Virus record (IMG/VR): IMGVR_UViG_3300030380_005305
Span: 1-25,328 of that record
From: a virus
Strand: one strand, 5' to 3'
Length of the DNA: 25,328 nt
Shown here: piece by piece, positions 1-6,497 of the stretch
Layout of the letters: each line of letters opens with the position of its first letter
How positions within the stretch are numbered: the stretch's first letter is position 1
Position numbers and translations under genes: made by a program
The notes under the pieces: model-generated
Seen by the model: only the letters and a program-made list of their open reading frames with translations
Told to the model about the DNA's origin: nothing
The model's database searches: none

Positions 1-1
1 C

Positions 2-199
2 AATTTCTTAACTGATCCAAATGCGTTCTTCCTTATCACTGATGTTCCAAACGGAATGAAACATTTCGTTAGAACACCAATCAAAACAGCTATGGAAGGT
101 GACTTCGATACTGGTAACTTAAGATTTAAAGCTAGAGAAAGATACCAATTTGGTGTTTCTGACTTTAGAGGAATCTTCGGTTCACCTGGAGTAAGTTAA
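2..199 (+). CDS. Major capsid protein, C-terminal 65 residues (5' truncated)
   Basis: The reading frame is open from the window start to TAA at 197-199 and continues upstream out of the window. It ends in ARERYQFGVSDFRGIFGS, a C-terminal pattern I associate with phage major capsid (coat) proteins. It lies first in a head-to-tail gene order and is followed immediately by a strong GC-rich hairpin, as expected for a heavily expressed coat gene. Only the C-terminus is visible, so the fold family (HK97-like subtype) cannot be assigned. The call rests on this motif plus position. Confidence 0.75.
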   Translation, partial: NFLTDPNAFFLITDVPNGMKHFVRTPIKTAMEGDFDTGNLRFKARERYQFGVSDFRGIFGSPGVS

Positions 200-210
200 T
201 AAATAATTTT

Positions 211-233
211 GAGGCGGAACACAGTTCCGCCTC
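211..233 (+). terminator. GC-rich hairpin after capsid gene (terminator-like or mRNA-stabilising)
   Basis: Perfect 10-bp stem GAGGCGGAAC / GTTCCGCCTC with loop ACA, 11 nt after the capsid stop codon. It is not followed by a U-run (AATCTAAAAA follows), so it is not a textbook intrinsic terminator. It could be a partial terminator or a 3'-end stabiliser for capsid mRNA. It is preceded by the same TAATAAATAATT string that precedes the hairpin at 1371. Confidence 0.7.
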
Positions 234-259
234 AATCTAAAAATAAGAAAGAAAAACTA

Positions 260-514
260 ATGAAAAAACTTCTCATCAACATTTGGGCTTACAATCATCA
301 TGCTAAATTTACTATATTAGCTGAAGATAATGCTAAAAGCGTAGAAAATGCAATCCTTGACAAACTTGGAGAAAAGAGTATAAAATGGGAAGATCTTGGA
401 GTTAGTTATGACGACAAGAAAAACAGAATAACTTTTGAAGAGGTTATAGATGATACAAGACCTATACAAACAAAAAAGGTCCTTGGAGTTGAAGTGGGAA
501 CAGGAGCATATTAA
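260..514 (+). CDS. Hypothetical 84-aa phage protein
   Basis: Not recognised. I chose ATG at 260 (protein begins MKKLLINIWAYNHHAKF) over an in-frame ATG at 209, because the upstream start would run through the hairpin at 211-233. The ribosome-binding site is weak (AGAAAG). The product is a small mixed charged/hydrophobic protein without signal peptide or membrane segment. Its 3' end overlaps the next gene by 65 nt in another frame. Position after the capsid gene suggests a head-associated or accessory role, but nothing in the sequence shows one. Confidence 0.65.
   Translation: MKKLLINIWAYNHHAKFTILAEDNAKSVENAILDKLGEKSIKWEDLGVSYDDKKNRITFEEVIDDTRPIQTKKVLGVEVGTGAY
357..384 (+). promoter_or_regulatory. 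Candidate intragenic sigma70-type promoter
   Basis: TTGACA (357-362), 16-bp spacer, TATAAA (379-384), lying inside the 260 gene and about 65 bp upstream of the 450 start codon. An exact -35 box at near-optimal spacing is uncommon by chance, although TATAAA alone is cheap in AT-rich DNA. It could drive the 450 gene independently. Confidence 0.35.
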
Positions 515-659
515 CAATAATAGATATACTCTTGAAATGGTCAGAATTGATGACAAAGTTAAACAAGTCATCACAAAGATCAAGCTGGAAGAAGCAGCTA
601 TTGCCCATAGACAAAATACTGTCGAAGGTGCAGCTCCACAAGTTTCAGTAGCTACTTAA
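450..659 (+). CDS. Hypothetical 69-aa helical protein
   Basis: Not recognised. ATG at 450 has a good Shine-Dalgarno (GAAGAGG at 437-443, 6-nt spacing), which supports a real start despite a 65-nt overlap with the previous gene. The first ~50 residues are charged and probably alpha-helical (YKQKRSLELKWEQEH...KVKQVITKIKLEEAAIAHR), followed by a short Ala/Val/Pro tail. No membrane segment. A small helical protein at this position could be a capsid accessory or scaffold-like factor, but that is speculation. Confidence 0.6.
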   Translation: MIQDLYKQKRSLELKWEQEHINNNRYTLEMVRIDDKVKQVITKIKLEEAAIAHRQNTVEGAAPQVSVAT

Positions 660-702
660 TCAAAAGCTACATTGCTGAAATGCATAAATACCGTAGGCTC
701 TC

Positions 703-731
703 TTGCACTCCACTTAAATCTAGTATATAAA
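703..731 (+). promoter_or_regulatory. Candidate promoter for the 820 gene
   Basis: TTGCAC (703-708), 17-bp spacer, TATAAA (726-731) in the 160-bp gap before the 820 gene. A second perfect TATAAT lies at 742-747 without an obvious -35 box. Transcription from either would give a 5' leader containing the hairpin at 754-798. Two mismatches in the -35 box keep confidence moderate. Confidence 0.4.
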
Positions 732-753
732 AAACTTACTGTATAATTAATTA

Positions 754-798
754 GTTTACATAGACGCATACAGTCGACGGCCTAGAGACTATGTGAAC
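754..798 (+). ncRNA. Structured 5' leader element upstream of the 820 gene
   Basis: GTTTACATAG (754-763) pairs with CTATGTGAAC (789-798): ten base pairs, one of them G-U, enclosing a 25-nt loop that contains the palindromes GTCGAC and GGCC. The gap (660-819) is unusually long for this window and locally richer in G and C, suggesting selection on the RNA. The stem ends 7 nt before the AGGAGG ribosome-binding site (806-811). An alternative outer pairing, TTAGTTT (751-757) with AAACTAG (801-807), would engage the start of that site. I do not recognise it as a known riboswitch. Confidence 0.4.
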
Positions 799-819
799 GA
801 AAACTAGGAGGATATAATT

Positions 820-1359
820 ATGGCAAATACAACCTTTTCAGGACCGGTCATTTCTAAAAATGGCTTTATAACTACAGGCCCTGGAGCAACAAAAACAATT
901 AATTCTACTGGCTTAGGTGCAAGCGGTTTAGCTTTAACAGTTAACGCCCATGCTGGAAGAATTTTAATTTCACAAGACGCAGATGGTATTTATAAATTAC
1001 CGTCTATTAATGCTAGCTCTGATTCTGCAGTAGCAGGACCAGGAAGTGATCCAAATAACCCAAGCAACATTGGTGCAAGTTTTTATTTTTACATAGACAC
1101 ATTAGCAACTGATGTTCAAATCATAACTGACGGAACTGACAAGTTTACAGGTGCAGCTATGATTGCAGTAGATAATGGAAGTAAAAAAGCTTTCTTTCCT
1201 GGCGCATCTAATGATGTTCTTTCTATGAATGGAACAACTTCAGGTGGGATCGTTGGATCTGTAATTCAAGTTACAGCGTTAGAAACTGCTCAATACTTGG
1301 TGCACAATACTTTGATCTTAGGATCAGGATCTATTATTACACCATTTAGCGATACGTAA
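820..1359 (+). CDS. Putative head decoration/structural protein (179 aa)
   Basis: A 179-residue Gly/Ser/Thr/Ala-rich protein starting MANTTFSGPVISKNGF, with probable beta-rich composition and no signal peptide or membrane helix. ATG at 820 has a perfect AGGAGG (806-811). It has its own candidate promoter, a structured leader and a UUCG hairpin after its stop, so it looks like an independently expressed abundant protein. Its place two genes after the capsid gene fits a capsid decoration or head-fibre protein. The function is inferred from composition and position only; no family motif was recognised. Confidence 0.7.
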   Translation: MANTTFSGPVISKNGFITTGPGATKTINSTGLGASGLALTVNAHAGRILISQDADGIYKLPSINASSDSAVAGPGSDPNNPSNIGASFYFYIDTLATDVQIITDGTDKFTGAAMIAVDNGSKKAFFPGASNDVLSMNGTTSGGIVGSVIQVTALETAQYLVHNTLILGSGSIITPFSDT

Positions 1360-1370
1360 TAAATAATTAG

Positions 1371-1390
1371 TGTGGGGCTTCGGCCCCACA
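1371..1390 (+). terminator. UUCG-capped GC hairpin after the 820 gene
   Basis: Perfect 8-bp stem TGTGGGGC / GCCCCACA closed by the very stable TTCG tetraloop, 11 nt after the stop. It is followed by TATAAATTTTAAGGAG rather than a clean T-run. It may be a weak or partial terminator, or a 3' stabiliser. The ribosome-binding site of the next gene begins at 1401. Confidence 0.7.
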
Positions 1391-1412
1391 TATAAATTTT
1401 AAGGAGAAAAAT

Positions 1413-1712
1413 ATGCAAACATATAGCGTAGATGGAGTAGCAACAAACGTAACCACTGAAACTAAAACTATTCAGTCTGGAAGAACTAGAGTGTACGGAG
1501 TGCACGTATCTGGTCCTAACGTAGCTGGTGTTTTAGATCTTAAAGATGGCACAACATCTAAAGTAAAATTAAATAAGGCTGCTCATGTTCATGACATGAC
1601 AATTAATTTTCCTGTACCGATTTTGTTTAAGACTTCGGTAGTTTCAGGTTTTACTACAGAACAGATCACTGCTATCACTGTGTTTCATAGTGGCGGCGGC
1701 AACACTTCGTAG
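1413..1712 (+). CDS. Small hypothetical virion protein (99 aa)
   Basis: 99 residues beginning MQTYSVDGVATNVTTETK. The pattern of alternating hydrophobic and polar residues suggests a single beta-sandwich domain. ATG at 1413 is preceded by AAGGAG (1401-1406). The stop lies 8 nt before the next start, and that gene's TAGGAG site (1709-1714) overlaps this stop codon. It sits between the decoration-like gene and the connector genes, so a minor head or neck component is likely. I recognise no specific family. Confidence 0.65.
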   Translation: MQTYSVDGVATNVTTETKTIQSGRTRVYGVHVSGPNVAGVLDLKDGTTSKVKLNKAAHVHDMTINFPVPILFKTSVVSGFTTEQITAITVFHSGGGNTS

Positions 1713-1720
1713 GAGTTTAA

Positions 1721-2662
1721 ATGGCCAACACTACTTCGGGCACTACGACGTTTGACAAAACGTTTTCGATTGATGAGATAATTGAAGAGTCTTACAATAG
1801 ACTCGGTCAATTTGACATGAGCGGTTATAATTTAAAAACTGCTCGAAGGTCTTTAAATATATTGTTTCAAGAGTGGGGTAATAGAGGTCTTCATTTTTGG
1901 GAAGTAGCTAAAACTAATATAACTTTGGTAAATGGTCAAAATGAATATAAAATTTTTAGATCTACCGCTGACGGTAATTCAAATGGAGTAACCACTACTC
2001 TAACAGCAGCTATTTCTTCTACAAGTGCGACTGCTGGAATTACGATTGCCTCTAAAGATCGTATGCCTACTACAGGAACTATTAATGTAGGATCTGAAAA
2101 TATTTCTTACACTGGATTTAATAGTTTAGAATTAACAGGAGTAACACGTGGAGTTAATGGAACAACCGCAGCCACTCATTCCAACGGAGCTGCTGTTACT
2201 AATTTTGTAAATCAAGCTACAGAAATTTTAGAAATGTCTTATAGAAATTCTTCTAATGTAGATTCTCCTTTAGAAAAAATTAATAGATCTCAATTTCAAG
2301 CTTTATCTAATAAGTCTTCTACAGGTCAACCATCTCAATATTTTGTACAAAGATTTATAGATCATATTTTAATTACTTTATATTTAACTCCAGGTTCTAC
2401 AGAAAATGGAAATGTTATAAATTTTTATTATGAAAAAAGAATTCAAGACGCAGGAGCTTATACTAACGCAACTGACGTTCCATATAGATTTGTGCCTTGC
2501 ATGATAGCTGGATTAACTTATTATCTTTCTATGAAATATGCACAACCAAGAATACAAGAAATGAAATTAATTTATGAGGATGAATTAGCTAGAGCTTTAG
2601 AAGAAGATGGTTCTTCATCTAGTGTGTATATTGCTCCTCGAACTTATTATCCGAGTATATAA
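1721..2662 (+). CDS. Head-tail connector / tail accessory protein, P22 gp4-like
   Basis: 313 residues. The N-terminal helical part (about residues 17-65: IDEIIEESYNRLGQF... then ARRSLNILFQEWGNRG) resembles the start of P22 gp4-type connector proteins, which bind below the portal ring. A beta-rich insert follows (about 85-150, with TGTINVGSENISYTG and GVTRGVNGTTAA), then a C-terminal part with a Tyr-rich helix (AGLTYYLSMKYAQPRIQEMK). Start has TAGGAG upstream. It is larger than P22 gp4 mainly because of the insert. The assignment rests on the N-terminal pattern and the position between head and tail genes. Confidence 0.65.
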   Translation: MANTTSGTTTFDKTFSIDEIIEESYNRLGQFDMSGYNLKTARRSLNILFQEWGNRGLHFWEVAKTNITLVNGQNEYKIFRSTADGNSNGVTTTLTAAISSTSATAGITIASKDRMPTTGTINVGSENISYTGFNSLELTGVTRGVNGTTAATHSNGAAVTNFVNQATEILEMSYRNSSNVDSPLEKINRSQFQALSNKSSTGQPSQYFVQRFIDHILITLYLTPGSTENGNVINFYYEKRIQDAGAYTNATDVPYRFVPCMIAGLTYYLSMKYAQPRIQEMKLIYEDELARALEEDGSSSSVYIAPRTYYPSI

Positions 2663-2664
2663 TT

Positions 2665-3036
2665 ATGGGAAACACAGCAAAAGGAAAACACGCTTTATTT
2701 ATTTCAGACCGATCTGGTTTAGCATATCCATATAGAGAAATGGTTAAAGAATGGAATGGTGCAAGAGTTCATACTTCAGAGTATGAACCTAAACAACCAC
2801 AGTTAGAACCAACACCGTATTCGGCAGATCCTCAAGGATTACAACATCCAAGACCACAACAATTTAATTTATTAACAGGAGGAGGTGGAGGAATTGTTGC
2901 TAATTTAACTTTGCCTGGAGATTTTGCATTTCAAACTACAACAAATGAAAGTATGGTTCCTGCAAATCCAGATATAATTAGTAGTGCAAGACAAGCATCA
3001 TTACAAATAGGGAGTGTAACAATTAATATATCATGA
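2665..3036 (+). CDS. Hypothetical neck-region protein (123 aa)
   Basis: Starts two bases after the previous stop without a clear ribosome-binding site, so it is probably translated by coupling. The N-terminal half is distinctive (GKHALFISDRSGLAYPYREM, then KEWNGARVHTSEYEPKQPQ), followed by a Pro/Gln-rich stretch, a five-glycine run (about 72-76) and a beta-like C-terminus. The stop TGA (3034-3036) overlaps the next ATG at 3033. I believe similar proteins occur in this position in other marine phages, but know no function. A neck or connector accessory role is inferred from the tightly coupled gene order. Confidence 0.6.
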   Translation: MGNTAKGKHALFISDRSGLAYPYREMVKEWNGARVHTSEYEPKQPQLEPTPYSADPQGLQHPRPQQFNLLTGGGGGIVANLTLPGDFAFQTTTNESMVPANPDIISSARQASLQIGSVTINIS

Positions 3037-3692
3037 CATACGATGAATTAAAACAAAAAATTATAGACTATACAGAAGTATCAAGTAATGTATTTACTGA
3101 CACTATTTTAAATGGTTTTATTGAAGACGCTGAATTTAGAATTTTAAGAGAAGTAGATTCTGATAATAACAGAAGATATGTTAGTGCTAATTTAATAGCA
3201 GGTACAAGATTTATAGACACTCCAACTGATTTATTAATTATACGATCTGCTCAAATCGTAGACTCTGAGTTAGCAGATGGAAATACAAATCAAAATAGAG
3301 ATTTTTTACAGTTTCGAGATACTAGTTTTATGTCAGAATTTAATCCTGTAGCAACAACCGGAGTTCCTAAATATTACAGCAATTGGGATGAGACTCGAAT
3401 TGTCGTAGCTCCTACTCCTGATCAAACTTATACTATTCAGTTAAATTATATCTTGAAACCAGCTGGATTATCTAGTACAGTTACCACTACATACTTAAGT
3501 ACAGAATTTCCCAATGGCTTATTGTATGCATGCCTAGTTGAGGCTTACGGATTTTTAAAAGGACCCGTTGACATGCTCCAGTTATATGATAAAAAATACC
3601 AAGAGGCAGTCAAAGGATTCTCAATTGAACAAATGGGAAGACGAAGACGAGATGAATACCAAAGTGGTGTTCCTCGAATAGGAAAACAGTAA
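3033..3692 (+). CDS. Phage head-tail adaptor protein
   Basis: 219 residues. It has a helical N-terminus (YDELKQKIIDYTEVSS...FIEDAEFRILREVD), a beta-rich middle (RFIDTPTDLLIIRSAQIVD; WDETRIVVAPTPDQTYTIQLNY) and a helical C-terminus with an Arg-rich patch (MGRRRRDEY, about 205-213). This is the layout of adaptor/tail-tube-A-like proteins of short-tailed phages, which sit under the portal. ATG overlaps the preceding stop by 4 nt, giving 1:1 coupled translation. Exact structural homologue (T7 gp11 type versus SU10 adaptor type) cannot be decided by eye. Confidence 0.7.
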   Translation: MTYDELKQKIIDYTEVSSNVFTDTILNGFIEDAEFRILREVDSDNNRRYVSANLIAGTRFIDTPTDLLIIRSAQIVDSELADGNTNQNRDFLQFRDTSFMSEFNPVATTGVPKYYSNWDETRIVVAPTPDQTYTIQLNYILKPAGLSSTVTTTYLSTEFPNGLLYACLVEAYGFLKGPVDMLQLYDKKYQEAVKGFSIEQMGRRRRDEYQSGVPRIGKQ

Positions 3693-3702
3693 GGAGAAAA
3701 CT

Positions 3703-4149
3703 ATGGCAATAACACAAGCGATTGCAAACAACTTTAAAAAATTATTATTAGAAGGTGATTCAAATTTTTCACAATCTAGTGGTGATAAATATAAGTTAGC
3801 TCTTTATACTTCTTCAGCTACTTTAAACTCAGCAACAACTTCTCTATTGACTAGTTCGCCAACTCACGAAGTTACATCAAGTAACTATTCAGCGGGTGGT
3901 GGTGCACTTGTTAACAACCCAACTTCTTTAACAGCTGGTGTTGCAAGAGCAGACTTTGCTGACCTGTCATTTCAAAACGTTACTTTGACAGCTAGAGGAG
4001 CTTTAATTTATAACACATCATCTGCAACTACTAACTCTGCAGTTTGTGTTTTAGATTTTGGAGGAGATAAAACAGCTACTTCAGGTACGTTTACAGTTCA
4101 GTTTCCAGCACCAACATCAACAGCAGCGATTCTAAGGATCTCTGGTTAA
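3703..4149 (+). CDS. Conserved phage structural protein (148 aa)
   Basis: Starts MAITQAIANNFKKLLLEGDSNF with AAGGAG upstream. A short N-terminal helix is followed by a Ser/Thr/Ala-rich beta domain (KYKLALYTSSATLNSAT; then LTARGALIYNTSS, ACVLDFGG-like strand, and GTFTVQFP at the end). The pattern of a small 'KLALYTSSATL...GALIYN...LDFG' protein recurs in many tailed phages next to tail or neck genes, but I know no precise function. It ends 19 nt before the next gene, and ribosomes terminating here would cover the hairpin that hides the next ribosome-binding site. Confidence 0.65.
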   Translation: MAITQAIANNFKKLLLEGDSNFSQSSGDKYKLALYTSSATLNSATTSLLTSSPTHEVTSSNYSAGGGALVNNPTSLTAGVARADFADLSFQNVTLTARGALIYNTSSATTNSAVCVLDFGGDKTATSGTFTVQFPAPTSTAAILRISG

Positions 4150-4152
4150 TCG

Positions 4153-4169
4153 TAGGAGGTAACCTCCTA
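4153..4169 (+). promoter_or_regulatory. Ribosome-binding site sequestered in a perfect hairpin
   Basis: TAGGAGG (4153-4159), loop TAA, CCTCCTA (4163-4169). The AGGAGG site of the 4169 gene is completely paired with the 7-bp 3' arm, and the last stem base is the A of the ATG. The upstream stop codon is at 4147-4149, so a terminating ribosome would open the stem. This predicts that the 4169 gene is translated mainly after translation of the 3703 gene. Confidence 0.6.
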
Positions 4170-5137
4170 TGAGTGGATCAGGAACTTGGGGTGTCGGCAC
4201 ATGGGGTCAAAACCAATGGAATGATTTAGCAGATCCGTCTTTTACAGTAACGGGTCAAGCCCTCACTGCATCTTTAGGAAATGAAACAAGCTCAACTGAA
4301 GTTAATGTAGGTTGGGGTCGTGTTGAATGGGGAAAACAAGCTTGGGGTATCGCAGGTACTCTTATAGCTCCTGGTGATGCTGTTACCGCAAATCTTGGAA
4401 GTGTTACTACATCAGCTGGTGCTAACACAGGTCCATCTACAAATAACAATCAAACATTAACGACCGGTCTTGGAACCGTAACAGCTTTTGGTTTAGCTGA
4501 AGTATTTCCATCAGGTATTCCACTTACAAATAGTTTAGGAACAGTTGATGCTGGTCCTGACGCTATGGCAGTAGGTGACGCTGTTGTTGCAAGTCTTGGT
4601 ACTGTTGATGCATTTAATAATGAAGGTTGGGGCAGACTTCAATGGAGTATAAACGATTGGGGTGATGCTGGTAGTTCTGTACAAGTAGATGTTTCTGGAA
4701 TTGCAATGACTGGAGCTTTAGGAACTCCAACAGAAATTACAGGTAGTGCAACTATTGTTGCAAATACTTTAAACGTAGCTCAAATAACTTTAGGAGCTGT
4801 TGATCCTGCACCAGATGCAATGATTATTGGTGAACCAATGATTGCATCTTTAGGTACTTTAGGATTTAAAGGAGATGTTTTACCTGTACCAACAGGCTTA
4901 CCATTAACAGCTGGATTAGGAAGCGTAACAGTAGATTTAAATCAACAAGTAAATGTTACTGGAAATCCTTTATTAGCAAGGGTTGCTTCAGTATCTGGAT
5001 TTACAGATGTTACTGCAACTTTTAATGGTTTTGTGTTGACTACAACAGTAGGAAGTGGTAATGCTCTTATTTGGAACGAAGTAAACACAGGTTCCGCTCC
5101 AATAGATCCTCCAGGTTGGAGAGAGGTCGTTGCATAA
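4169..5137 (+). CDS. Repeat-rich virion protein with LG repeats and Trp-Gly inserts
   Basis: 322 residues built almost entirely from about 11 degenerate units of the type GxxLTxxLGTV. The Leu-Gly or equivalent pair falls near residues 36, 76, 101, 123, 143, 184, 208, 228, 250, 272 and 294, mostly 20-25 apart. Two longer spacings (40 and 41) contain Trp-Gly segments (GWGRVEWGKQAWG at 48-60; GWGRLQWSINDWG at 153-165), and the N-terminus has a third (GTWGVGTWGQNQW). This looks like a beta-repeat fibre or tail-appendage protein. It lies just upstream of the fibre and collar genes and ends in a terminator. Function is inferred from architecture. Confidence 0.7.
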   Translation: MSGSGTWGVGTWGQNQWNDLADPSFTVTGQALTASLGNETSSTEVNVGWGRVEWGKQAWGIAGTLIAPGDAVTANLGSVTTSAGANTGPSTNNNQTLTTGLGTVTAFGLAEVFPSGIPLTNSLGTVDAGPDAMAVGDAVVASLGTVDAFNNEGWGRLQWSINDWGDAGSSVQVDVSGIAMTGALGTPTEITGSATIVANTLNVAQITLGAVDPAPDAMIIGEPMIASLGTLGFKGDVLPVPTGLPLTAGLGSVTVDLNQQVNVTGNPLLARVASVSGFTDVTATFNGFVLTTTVGSGNALIWNEVNTGSAPIDPPGWREVVA

Positions 5138-5165
5138 AGAGTTTGACACTAACTCTTTATTTTTA
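5136..5165 (+). terminator. Rho-independent terminator after the 4169 gene
   Basis: AAAGAGTT (5136-5143) pairs perfectly with AACTCTTT (5151-5158) around a 7-nt loop TGACACT, followed by ATTTTTA. The stem begins inside the TAA stop codon. It is AT-rich, but the stem plus T-tract make it the best intrinsic terminator in the window. The loop supplies most of the -35 box of the next promoter. Confidence 0.6.
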
Positions 5166-5171
5166 TAAAAT
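5143..5171 (+). promoter_or_regulatory. Promoter overlapping the terminator, for the tail-fibre genes
   Basis: TTGACA (5143-5148), 17-bp spacer, TAAAAT (5166-5171); alternatively TATAAA at 5164-5169 with a 15-bp spacer. The predicted start near 5178 is about 15 nt before the 5193 ATG and just upstream of its AAGGAA ribosome-binding site. The -35 box begins at the last stem base and occupies the terminator loop, so one 36-bp block would end one transcript and start the next. Confidence 0.5.
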
Positions 5172-5192
5172 AAACGATATAAGGAATTTAAT

Positions 5193-5894
5193 ATGGCGAA
5201 TTCAACATCAGCAAGTTTAAAACTTACAGTTCAAGCAACCGGTGAAAATTCGGGAACTTGGGGACAAATTACAAACACTAACCTTTTAATTTTAGAACAA
5301 GCAATTGGTGGTTATGACACTTTTAACGTAACTAATGCTAATAGATCTTTAACATTTACTAATGGTGCTTTATCTAATGGTAAAAATGAAGTTATAAAAT
5401 TAACAGGGACTTTGTCGGGAAATAGAACAGTTAGTATTCCTGATTCTGTAGAAAAAGTATACACTGTAATTGATGGTTGTGATCATGCAGGAAACACTTT
5501 AACTTTTAAAACTTCTTCCGGAACAGGTGTTCTTTTATGTGAAGGAAATTGTTATACGTTGTATTCAGATGGTACTAATATTGTTAAAGCAAACGAATAC
5601 AGAAAATGGAGAGCAGTCTCAGCAGCAGAAACAGTTCAAGCCGGTGCTCAACTTTTAGTAAACACAAATGGTGGAGCAGTAACAATTACGCTTCCAGCCT
5701 CACCTGCAACAGGTGATGAAGTTACATTTGTAGATCAAGGTTATGATTTCAATACTAACGCATTGACTGTTGGTAGAAACTCTTCTAATATAGCTAATGC
5801 AGCATCAGATCTTGTAGTTAATACTCAAGGTGCAGCTTTTTCATTAGTATTCTCAGGAGATGCTACAACAGGATGGACTTACACGGAGAAATAA
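5193..5894 (+). CDS. Tail-fibre-like structural protein (233 aa)
   Basis: Begins MANSTSASLKLTVQATGENSGTWG, an N-terminus I associate with fibre-like structural proteins of marine phages. The rest is Gly/Asn/Thr-rich and beta-type (GTLSGNRTVSIPDSVEKVYTV; GNTLTFKTSSGTGVLL), ending in a repeat-like domain (GGAVTITLPASPATGDEVTFVD, then GWTYTEK) typical of fibre shafts or tips. ATG has AAGGAA upstream and its own candidate promoter. The collar-domain gene follows after a 1-nt gap, so the two proteins probably assemble together. Receptor binding is plausible but not shown. Confidence 0.65.
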   Translation: MANSTSASLKLTVQATGENSGTWGQITNTNLLILEQAIGGYDTFNVTNANRSLTFTNGALSNGKNEVIKLTGTLSGNRTVSIPDSVEKVYTVIDGCDHAGNTLTFKTSSGTGVLLCEGNCYTLYSDGTNIVKANEYRKWRAVSAAETVQAGAQLLVNTNGGAVTITLPASPATGDEVTFVDQGYDFNTNALTVGRNSSNIANAASDLVVNTQGAAFSLVFSGDATTGWTYTEK

Positions 5895-5895
5895 T

Positions 5896-6489
5896 ATGTC
5901 AAATTACGAAGCAACAAAATACGATTTTTCAGGAGCAAACCTTACAGGTATCGAAGGAATTCCTACAGCGACTATTGTGCCGTGGTCTTCTTCATCAGTG
6001 CCAACAGGTTTTCTAGAATGTAATGGTCAAGCAGTTTCAAGATCAACTTACGCTGCATTATTTGCAATCGTAAGTACAACTTATGGAACTGGAGATGGTG
6101 CATCTACTTTTAACGTACCTAATTTATCTGACAACGTAGCAGTTGGAAAATCTAACAACAAAGCTTTAGCTTCAACTGGCGGAGCAAACACTGTAACATC
6201 AACTGGAAACGTTGCTGGTTCAACAGCTAATCACACTTTAACAACATCAGAACTTGCTTCTCACTCACACAGTGCAAGTGGAACTGGAAATGGTGCTTCT
6301 CCTCCTGGAGTAGTTAGATCAGGTGCAAAATTAGCTAATCAAAGTAGAGCTTTTAACCCTGGAAGTTTATCAACTAATAATACAGGATCTGACGGCGGTC
6401 ACTCTCATAATATGAGTGCAAACTTTGCTGGAGACGCAACATCAGTGTTACAACCTTATTTAACAATAATTTATATAATTAAGACTTAG
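5896..6489 (+). CDS. Tail collar domain protein
   Basis: 197 residues. About residues 23-85 form a phage tail-collar domain: ATIVPWSSSSVPTGFLECNG, then SRSTYAALFAIVSTTYGTGDG, TFNVPNLSDNVAVGK. The C-terminal half is Ser/Gly/Asn-rich with two His-x-His motifs (SHSHSASG and GGHSHNMS) and ends LQPYLTIIYIIKT, the usual terminus of such proteins. His-x-His pairs in fibre tips can bind iron. I chose ATG at 5896 (GGAGA at 5885-5889) over an in-frame ATG at 5860, which lies inside the previous gene. Role: baseplate/tail-tip or fibre attachment. Confidence 0.85.
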   Translation: MSNYEATKYDFSGANLTGIEGIPTATIVPWSSSSVPTGFLECNGQAVSRSTYAALFAIVSTTYGTGDGASTFNVPNLSDNVAVGKSNNKALASTGGANTVTSTGNVAGSTANHTLTTSELASHSHSASGTGNGASPPGVVRSGAKLANQSRAFNPGSLSTNNTGSDGGHSHNMSANFAGDATSVLQPYLTIIYIIKT

Positions 6490-6497
6490 GAGAAAAT

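Noticed and set aside
680-730. A 16-codon frame (MHKYRRLSCTPLKSSI) in the leader region
   Set aside because: No Shine-Dalgarno and no codon bias or repeated regulatory codons that would suggest a leader peptide; the region is better explained as promoter and structured leader.
1812-1831. TTGACA plus TATAAT inside the connector gene
   Set aside because: The spacer is only 8 bp, too short for a sigma70 promoter, and both boxes lie in conserved coding sequence.
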